Positions 58,098-64,000 of a DNA stretch of 64,000 nt are shown here, piece after piece. The DNA is from a beta proteobacterium AAP51 (GTDB taxonomy: Bacteria; Pseudomonadota; Gammaproteobacteria; Burkholderiales; Burkholderiaceae_C). The stretch lies in the NCBI GenBank assembly GCA_001295905.1, contig LJHT01000036.1:62001-126000 (forward strand), read 5' to 3'. A program made the translations under genes and the position numbers. The notes beneath the pieces are model-generated. The model saw only the letters and a list, made by a program, of their open reading frames with translations, ran no database searches and had not been told where the DNA came from. How positions within the stretch are numbered: position 1 is the first letter of the stretch; the number at the start of each line of letters is the position of its first letter.

Positions 58098-59615
58098 ATG
58101 CGCCCGCCACCCACCCGCATCACGGCCCTGAACGGCCCTTGGCCGCTGCATGACGCTGCCGCCTCCCGGCAGGCCGAACAGCAGGCCTTGCTTGCCGCGG
58201 CGCCGCACGCGCTGATGGAAGCAGCGGGGCTCGCCGTGGCCAGGCTGGGCCTGGCGCTGGCGCCGCACGCGCGCCGCGTGGCAGTGTGGGCCGGGCCTGG
58301 CAACAACGGCGGCGATGGCTGGGTGGCGGCCCGCCATCTGCATGAACGCGGTCTGCAGGTGCAGGTGTTGCACATGGCCGCATCCGCGCACGGACCGGCG
58401 GATGCGGAACAAGCGCGGCAGCAGGCCCTGCGCGCCGGCGTGCCCGCGCAGGCCTGGACGGCAGGGCCCGCGCCCGCGGCCGACCTGCACATCGACGCCC
58501 TGCTGGGCCTGGGCGTGCGCCAGGCGCCCAGCGCCGCGGCGGCCGCGGCCATCCAGGCCCTGAACCAGGCGGCCGGTCGGGGCGCTGTGGTGTTGGCCGT
58601 GGACCTGCCATCCGGTCTGCACCCCGACACCGGCGCCCTGCTCGGTGCCGAGGCGGTGCGCGCCAGCGCCACGCTGGCCTTGCTGACGCTCAAGCCCGGC
58701 TGTCACACCGCGCAAGGGCGTGACCATGCCGGCGACCTGTGGTTCGACAACCTGGGCGTGGCGGCCGGCCCGCCGACGGCCTTGCTGCTGGGCCCGCCGG
58801 TAGGGCAGCCTCGGCTGCACAGCAGCCACAAGGGCAGCCACGGCGATGTGGTGGTGGTGGGTGGTGCACCGGGCATGGTGGGCGCGGCCTGGCTGGCCGC
58901 ACGCGCCGCCCTGGAGGCCGGAGCCGGGCGTGTGTACGTGAGCGCGCTCGACCCCGAAGCAGCCCTGCTCGACCCCATGCAGCCGGCGCTGATGGCACGC
59001 CAGCAGTGGTGGACACTGCCGCCCGAGGTGCTGGCCACCGCCACCGTGGTGGTGGGCTGCGGCGGCGGCTCGGCTGTCGCTGCCACGCTGCCGGCCCTTT
59101 TGCGCCACGTGCCGCGGCTCGTGCTCGATGCCGACGCCTTGAACGCCTTGGCCGCCGATGCCAGCCTGCTGGCCCGGCTGCGGGAACGCGCCGCCCACGG
59201 GCACGCCACCCTGCTGACGCCGCACCCGCTGGAAGCTGCGCGCCTGCTCGGGCAAAGCACGGCCGAAATGCAGGCTGACCGCCTGGCTGCGGCCTGGGCC
59301 CTGGCCACCCGGTGCCAGGCCACCGTGCTGCTGAAGGGCTCGGGGAGCGTGCTGGCGACTCCGGGCACCCTGCCCTGCATCAACCCCACCGGCAACGCCG
59401 CGCTGGCCACTGCAGGCACAGGCGATGTTCTGGCGGGTTGGGTGGCCGGCCTTTGGGCTCAGCGGCCTTCAGCCGACCCCGAGGCGGTGGCGCAGCAGGC
59501 GGTGTGGCAACACGGCCGCGCCGCAGACCTGCATGCCCGCCACGCGGCCCCCGGTGCGCCGCTGACGGCCGGTGCGCTGATCAGCGCACTGGCCGCCCGG
59601 CCGCCGGAGGGCTGA
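58098..59615 (+). CDS. nnr: Bifunctional NAD(P)H-hydrate epimerase/dehydratase
   Basis: A 505-residue repair enzyme for damaged NAD(P)H. The N-terminal epimerase domain (about 1-225) has GPGNNGGDGWVAARHL; the C-terminal ADP-dependent dehydratase domain (about 235-500) has LLKGSGSVLATP and NPTGNAALATAGTGDVLAG. Its stop codon lies in the first unit of a tandem repeat that also contains the rnr stop on the other strand. Confidence 0.95.
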   Translation: MRPPPTRITALNGPWPLHDAAASRQAEQQALLAAAPHALMEAAGLAVARLGLALAPHARRVAVWAGPGNNGGDGWVAARHLHERGLQVQVLHMAASAHGPADAEQARQQALRAGVPAQAWTAGPAPAADLHIDALLGLGVRQAPSAAAAAAIQALNQAAGRGAVVLAVDLPSGLHPDTGALLGAEAVRASATLALLTLKPGCHTAQGRDHAGDLWFDNLGVAAGPPTALLLGPPVGQPRLHSSHKGSHGDVVVVGGAPGMVGAAWLAARAALEAGAGRVYVSALDPEAALLDPMQPALMARQQWWTLPPEVLATATVVVGCGGGSAVAATLPALLRHVPRLVLDADALNALAADASLLARLRERAAHGHATLLTPHPLEAARLLGQSTAEMQADRLAAAWALATRCQATVLLKGSGSVLATPGTLPCINPTGNAALATAGTGDVLAGWVAGLWAQRPSADPEAVAQQAVWQHGRAADLHARHAAPGAPLTAGALISALAARPPEG

Positions 59616-59718
59616 GGCCTCCGCGCCGGCTTCGCGGGTAAGGCCTCAGCGCCGGCTTCGCGGGTAAGGCCTCAGTGCCGGCTTCGCGGCTAAGGCCTCA
59701 GCGCCGGCTTCGCGGCTT
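59615..59718. repeat. Four tandem 26-bp repeats spanning the nnr and rnr stop codons
   Basis: Units at 59615-59640, 59641-59666, 59667-59692 and 59693-59718 differ by only a few bases and contain AGGCCT followed by GCCGGCTTCGCGG. The nnr TGA ends in unit 1, and the rnr stop (59698-59700) and last six codons lie in unit 4. Each unit could form a small stem, so the array may act as a two-way terminator. No spacers are present, so it is not a CRISPR array. Confidence 0.85.
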
Positions 59719-61956
59719 GGGCGCGGGCCGCGCCGGGCCGGGCTTGCGGGAGCGTCGCTTGGCATCGGCCCCGGCCGCCGCACCGGCCTTGGTGCCCGCC
59801 TTGGTGCCGTTCTTCAAGGCCCGCGTGCCGGCCTTTGCGGCGCGGTCGGCCTCGCGCACGGCGGCCAGTTCGGCCACCGCACTGACGCTGCCCCCCGCCG
59901 CGCCCGGGCGGGCCCGCTCACCGCGCGCCAGCAGACGCTCGGCCTCGCCTTCGCGCACCATGCGGAAGTCGATCTTGCGGCCGTCGAGGTCGACACGGCT
60001 GACCTGCACACGCACGCGCGCCCCGACGCTGTAGCGGATGCCGGTGCGCTCGCCGCGCAGTTCGCCACGGGCTTCGTCGAAGCGGTAGTACTCGCCACCC
60101 AGCTCGGTGATGTGCACCAGGCCTTCCACGTAAAGGCCGTCCAGCGTGACGAAGAGCCCGAAGCCCTGCACGGCACTCACCGTGCCCGAGAACTCCTCGC
60201 CCAGGTGCTCGCGCATGTAGCGGCACTTCAGCCAGGCCTCGACGTCCTTGCTGGCCTCGTCGGCGCGCCGCTCGTTGGCACTGCAGTGGCCGCCGGCGGC
60301 TTCCCACAGCGCCATTTCCTGCGACATCGGCTTGGCCTGGCGCGCGACCTTGCCACCCTTGCGCAACTCGGGTGTGCGCGTCTTCGCACTGGCGGCCAGG
60401 TGGTAGCGCTTGCCCGCCAGCAGCGCCTTGATGACGCGGTGCACCAGCAAATCGGGGTAGCGGCGGATGGGGCTGGTGAAGTGCGTGTAGGCCGGATAGG
60501 CCAGGCCGAAGTGGCCGCTGTTGTGCACGGTGTAGATGGCCTGCTGCATCGAGCGCAGCAGCAGCGTATGGATCTGCAGTGCATCGGGTCGGCCGTGCAC
60601 GGCCTGTGCGATGGCCTGGATCTCGCCCGGCGTGGGCTCGTCGCTGAGCGAGGCGCCGACGCCCAGTGACTTCAGCATCGCCTGCAAGGCCACGCGCTTC
60701 TCGGGCGTGGGGCCTTCGTGCACACGGTACAGGCTGGCGTGCTCGGCCGTGGCGATGAAATCGGCGGCACACACGTTGGCCGCCAGCATGCTTTCTTCGA
60801 TGAGCCGGTGCGCCTCGTTACGCGTGCGCGGCACGATCTTCTCGATGCGGCCGTTGTCGTCGCAGACGATCTGGGTCTCCGTGGTCTCGAAGTCCACGGC
60901 ACCGCGCTTGGCGCGCTGCTTCAGCAACGCACGGTAGACCTCGTGCAGGTGCAGCAGGTGCGGCACCAGGTCGGCCCGCGCGGCGGCCTCGGGGCCGCGT
61001 GTGTTGGCCAGCACGGCGGCCACTTCGGTGTAGGTCAGCCGGGCATGCGAGCGGATCACCGCCGGGTAGAACTGGTAGGCCTGCACCTGCCCTTCGGTGT
61101 CCACCAGCATGTCGCACACCATGCTCAGGCGTTCCACCTCGGGGTTCAGCGAGCACAGGCCGTTGCTCAGCTTCTCGGGCAGCATGGGGATCACGCGGCG
61201 CGGAAAGTACACCGAGGTGGCGCGCTCGTAGGCGTCTTCGTCCAGCGGCTCACCGGGCTTCACGTAGTGGCTGACATCGGCAATGGCCACCAGCAGGCGC
61301 CAGCCCTCGAAAGCCGTCTTCCCGCGCCCGCGCTTGAAGGGCTCGGCATACACCGCGTCGTCGAAGTCGCGCGCGTCTTCGCCGTCGATGGTGACCAGCG
61401 CCACATCGCTGAGGTCCACGCGCTGCTTGCGGTCGGCCGGGCGCAGCTTTTCGGGCAGGGCCGCCGCCTGCGCCAGGGTTTCCGGGCTGAAGAGATGCGG
61501 CACCTCGTACTTGCGCACCGCGATCTCGATCTCCATGCCCGAGTCGTCGATCTCGCCCAGCACCTCGGCCACGCGCCCCACGGGCTGCGAGTGCAGCGAA
61601 GGCGGCTCGGTCAGTTCCACCGAGACCACCTGCCCCACGGCCGCGTTGGCCGTGGCGTTCTTGGGGATGAGGATGTCCTGCCCGTAGCGGCTGTCTTCCG
61701 GTGCCACCAGCCACTGCCCGCCTTCGTGCAGCAGGCGGCCGATGATGGGCGTCTTGCGCCGCTCGAGGATGTCGAGCACGCGGCCCTCGGGTCGGCCCTT
61801 GCGGTCGTAGCGCAGCACGCGCACGCGGACACGGTCTTTGTGCAGCACGCTGCGCATCTCTTGCGGTGCCAGGTAAATGGCGGCATCGCCGCTGTCGGGC
61901 ACCACGAAACCGTGGCCATCACGATGGCCTTCAACGCGGCCTTCGAACTCGCCCAT
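59698..61956 (-). CDS. rnr: Ribonuclease R
   Basis: A 752-residue 3'-5' exoribonuclease. Cold-shock domains occupy about 1-170, the RNB catalytic domain with DGEDARDFDDAVYAE near 188-202 follows, then an S1 domain (FSGTVSAVQGFGLFVTLDG) and a basic, Lys/Arg/Ala-rich tail. The N-terminal helix-turn-helix of long RNase R forms is missing if the ATG at 61956 is the start. The upstream in-frame stretch runs into the tRNA-Leu gene and is not conserved. Confidence 0.94.
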   Translation of the reverse strand: MGEFEGRVEGHRDGHGFVVPDSGDAAIYLAPQEMRSVLHKDRVRVRVLRYDRKGRPEGRVLDILERRKTPIIGRLLHEGGQWLVAPEDSRYGQDILIPKNATANAAVGQVVSVELTEPPSLHSQPVGRVAEVLGEIDDSGMEIEIAVRKYEVPHLFSPETLAQAAALPEKLRPADRKQRVDLSDVALVTIDGEDARDFDDAVYAEPFKRGRGKTAFEGWRLLVAIADVSHYVKPGEPLDEDAYERATSVYFPRRVIPMLPEKLSNGLCSLNPEVERLSMVCDMLVDTEGQVQAYQFYPAVIRSHARLTYTEVAAVLANTRGPEAAARADLVPHLLHLHEVYRALLKQRAKRGAVDFETTETQIVCDDNGRIEKIVPRTRNEAHRLIEESMLAANVCAADFIATAEHASLYRVHEGPTPEKRVALQAMLKSLGVGASLSDEPTPGEIQAIAQAVHGRPDALQIHTLLLRSMQQAIYTVHNSGHFGLAYPAYTHFTSPIRRYPDLLVHRVIKALLAGKRYHLAASAKTRTPELRKGGKVARQAKPMSQEMALWEAAGGHCSANERRADEASKDVEAWLKCRYMREHLGEEFSGTVSAVQGFGLFVTLDGLYVEGLVHITELGGEYYRFDEARGELRGERTGIRYSVGARVRVQVSRVDLDGRKIDFRMVREGEAERLLARGERARPGAAGGSVSAVAELAAVREADRAAKAGTRALKNGTKAGTKAGAAAGADAKRRSRKPGPARPAPKPRSRR

Positions 61957-62006
61957 CAGGGCTGGGCCCGGGGCGCCGCTGCTTGCGGTGTTATCTTTTT
62001 TAATGG

Positions 62007-62012
62007 TATAGT
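62007..62012 (+). promoter_or_regulatory. Shared -10 region of divergent tRNA-Leu and rnr promoters
   Basis: TATAGT at 62007-62012 is a good -10 box 18 nt before the tRNA-Leu 5' end. Read on the other strand, the overlapping TATACC (62005-62010) could be the rnr -10 box. The preceding TTATCTTTTTT stretch is very AT-rich for this genome. Overlapping promoters would make the two transcripts compete. Confidence 0.45.
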
Positions 62013-62030
62013 CCTTGTCTTTCCTGAAGC

Positions 62031-62115
<85 letters not shown>

Positions 62116-62174
62116 AAATGTTTGAAAGTGTGGGTACGGAAGTAGCCGCACCCAGGTAAGCGAAAAGCATGAAG

Positions 62175-62201
62175 GCCGGTTGTGAAAACAACCGGCTTTT
62201 T
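62175..62201 (+). terminator. Rho-independent terminator after tRNA-Leu
   Basis: GCCGGTTGT (62175-62183) pairs with ACAACCGGC (62188-62196) around a GAAA tetraloop, followed by TTTTT (62197-62201). It is the most classical terminator in the window and ends the single-gene tRNA transcript. The remaining bases to 62285 hold no gene. Confidence 0.92.
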
Positions 62202-62285
62202 GCATTGTGGCGGCCACTTCTTCAATGGGTGAGTTGAAGAAGGGCGTGAAGAAAAAGGGCCGGAAGCAGCACCTTCGCGTCGCGT

Positions 62286-62807
62286 TCAGACGGTGAACTT
62301 CTTGGCCAGAGCGGCCGGCCGGAGGTTGTCGTACTCCTCGAAGGGCTGGTGGATCCAGGGGCTGGTGGGCAGCGTTTCCACGAAGTAATCGGGCACGTAA
62401 GTCGACACGCCCTTCACCCAGATGACGGCGGCCCGCAGTTCGCTGATGGAAGGCATGCCGCGCAGGCGGTCGACCACCGCGCGCAGCGTGACGCCGGTGT
62501 CGGCGAGGTCATCCACCAGCAGCACGCGGCCCGCCAGCTCACCCTTGGGCATGGTGATGTACTTGGCCAGGTCGAGACGGCCCTGGATGGTGCCGGCCTC
62601 GGCGCGGTAGCTGCTGGTGCTCATGATGGCCAGCGGCTTGTCGAACACGCGCGAGAGCACATCGCCCGGGCGCATGCCGCCACGCGCCAGGCAGAGGATC
62701 TGGTCGAACTCCCAACCCGAGTCGTGCACCTTCAGCGCGAGCTTTTCGGTCAGAAGGTTGTACTCGTCCCAAGACACATACAGGTGCTTGCCGTCGTCGG
62801 TGAGCAT
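62286..62807 (-). CDS. Purine phosphoribosyltransferase-like protein
   Basis: A 173-residue type I phosphoribosyltransferase. The PRPP-binding motif is VLLVDDLADTGVTL near 93-106, preceded by CLARGGMRPGDVLSR. It probably salvages hypoxanthine, guanine or xanthine. It follows purA by 51 nt on the same strand, so both purine steps may be co-expressed. The exact base cannot be deduced from these motifs. Confidence 0.88.
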   Translation of the reverse strand: MLTDDGKHLYVSWDEYNLLTEKLALKVHDSGWEFDQILCLARGGMRPGDVLSRVFDKPLAIMSTSSYRAEAGTIQGRLDLAKYITMPKGELAGRVLLVDDLADTGVTLRAVVDRLRGMPSISELRAAVIWVKGVSTYVPDYFVETLPTSPWIHQPFEEYDNLRPAALAKKFTV

Positions 62808-62858
62808 GCGGTTTTTCTCCTCGGTGGGTAGGGGGCGGGCAGAGGCGACAGTGCGCGT

Positions 62859-64000
62859 TCAGGCGCGGAAGGGGTGGCGCAGCAGGATGGTGTGCACGCG
62901 GTCGGGGCCGGTGGACACCATGTCGATGGGCGCGCCGATCAAAGCCTGCATGCGCTCCAGGTAGCGCTTGGCGTTCACCGGCAGTTGCTCCCAGTTGGTG
63001 AGGCCCGCGGTGGTGTCGGTCCAACCCGGCAGGGTTTCGTAGAGGGGCTCGCACTCGGCAATCTCGTCGGCATCCATCGGCAGCACGTCCAGCGTCTGGC
63101 CACCCAGCCGGTAGCCGGTGCAGATGTTGATCTCGGGCAGGCCGTCCAGCACGTCCAGCTTGGTGATGCACAGGCCCGAGACACCATTGATGATGATGCT
63201 GCGCTTGAGCGCCGCCGCATCCAGCCAGCCACAACGCCGTGCCCGGCCGGTGACGGTTCCGCGCTCCTGCCCCACGGTGCTGAGATGGTGGCCCACGCCG
63301 GCTTCGAGCGGCAGCTCCGTCGGGAAGGGGCCGCCGCCCACGCGCGTGGTGTAGGCCTTGGTGATGCCCAGCACGTAGTGCAGCAGGCCCGGGCCGACGC
63401 CGGAGCCCGCAGCCGCATTGCCCGCCACGCAGTTGCTGCTGGTGACGTAGGGGTAGGTGCCGTGGTCGATGTCGAGCAGCGTGCCTTGCGCGCCTTCGAA
63501 CAGCAGGTTCTGGCCCGCCGCATGCGCGGCATAGAGGCGGTAGCCCACATCGGCCATCAAGGGGCGAAGCTGCTCTGCAGCCTTCATCGCACCATCCAGT
63601 ATGGGCTGCCAGGCAAGGGCCGGGCTGCCCAGGTAGGCGAGTTCGGTGTTGTGCAGTTCCACCAACTCGCGCAGCTTGGCTTCGAAGCGAGCCGGGTGCT
63701 TCAGGTCTTGCACGCGCAAGGCACGGCGCGCGACCTTGTCTTCGTAGGCGGGGCCGATGCCTTTGCCCGTGGTGCCGATCTTGCCGCTGCCGCTGCTTTC
63801 GCGGCGGCCTTCGCGCGCGCTGTCCAGTGCCACGTGAAAGGGCAGGATGAGCGGGCAGGCCTCCGAGAGGAAGAGGCGCGAGCGCACGTCGATGCCCAGG
63901 GCCTCGATGCGTTCGATCTCGCTGAGCATGTGCGCCGGGTCGACCACCACGCCGTTGCCGATGTAGCAGGCCACGCCTTCGCGCATCACGCCGCTGGGAA
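62859..64000 (-). CDS. purA: Adenylosuccinate synthetase (5' end cut by window edge)
   Basis: GTP-dependent first step of AMP synthesis from IMP. The visible 380 residues begin within the protein at [20 protein letters not shown] and include [39 protein letters not shown] and the C-terminal [14 protein letters not shown]. The N-terminal 50-60 residues with the GDEGKGK P-loop lie outside the window. A GTG inside the window is not the real start. Confidence 0.96.
   Translation of the reverse strand, partial: PSGVMREGVACYIGNGVVVDPAHMLSEIERIEALGIDVRSRLFLSEACPLILPFHVALDSAREGRRESSGSGKIGTTGKGIGPAYEDKVARRALRVQDLKHPARFEAKLRELVELHNTELAYLGSPALAWQPILDGAMKAAEQLRPLMADVGYRLYAAHAAGQNLLFEGAQGTLLDIDHGTYPYVTSSNCVAGNAAAGSGVGPGLLHYVLGITKAYTTRVGGGPFPTELPLEAGVGHHLSTVGQERGTVTGRARRCGWLDAAALKRSIIINGVSGLCITKLDVLDGLPEINICTGYRLGGQTLDVLPMDADEIAECEPLYETLPGWTDTTAGLTNWEQLPVNAKRYLERMQALIGAPIDMVSTGPDRVHTILLRHPFRA

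Noticed and set aside
59615-59718. CRISPR array
   Set aside because: The 26-bp units are directly adjacent with no spacers, and no cas genes are present.

Overview
This window is GC-rich chromosomal DNA from a betaproteobacterium. It most probably belongs to the Burkholderiales, in the Rubrivivax/Leptothrix/Comamonadaceae neighbourhood; the genus cannot be fixed from sequence alone. The evidence is conserved gene order: rpsB-tsf-pyrH-frr-uppS-cdsA-dxr-rseP-bamA-skp-lpxD-fabZ-lpxA-lpxB-rnhB on one strand, mltG-tmk-holB-pilZ, divergent ppsA/ppsR, and purA-phosphoribosyltransferase-tRNA-Leu-rnr. No insertion sequence, prophage, integrase or CRISPR array was seen. The window looks like stable core chromosome with one large catabolic island.

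Layout. 0-6.4 kb: a minus-strand operon mltG-tmk-holB-pilZ, then ygfZ, a DUF4936 gene, a thioesterase-acetyltransferase fusion and an alpha/beta hydrolase. 6.4-14.7 kb: an RpiB-like isomerase behind a promoter with an embedded operator, a chemoreceptor, an iron-type alcohol dehydrogenase, a GntR/ABC exporter operon, an orphan response regulator and a LivK-type binding protein. A tandemly duplicated double hairpin (14560-14699) separates that gene from isocitrate lyase (aceA). The aceA upstream region carries an 18-bp perfect palindrome.

17.1-36 kb is a polyamine-utilisation island: speB, an Lrp regulator, an omega-aminotransferase, puuB, puuD, puuA, spuC, the potFGHI importer, an outer-membrane porin-like protein, puuC, a second glutamine-synthetase-like ligase and an EamA exporter. 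Its last gene is a tandem-GGDEF diguanylate cyclase only 4 nt after eamA. Together the genes could import putrescine, oxidise it by both the gamma-glutamyl route (PuuA-PuuB-PuuC-PuuD) and the transaminase route (SpuC), and feed GABA/succinate. The porin and the cyclase are the least expected members.

36-41.4 kb: ppsA, mtnA and a class II aldolase lie head to tail on the minus strand, suggesting MTA salvage to DHAP. ppsR, the PEP synthase regulator, is divergent. 41.4-56.7 kb is the cell-envelope/translation superoperon. 56.8-64 kb holds a DadA-like oxidase, nnr, a 4 x 26-bp tandem repeat spanning the nnr and rnr stop codons, rnr, tRNA-Leu(CAG) with an intrinsic terminator, a phosphoribosyltransferase and purA, whose 5' end is cut by the window edge.

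Several starts were chosen by overlap or homology rather than by the longest frame. These include GTG starts (rseP, the SpoU methyltransferase, the cyclase), TTG starts (tmk, the DadA-like gene) and a probable CTG start for puuC.
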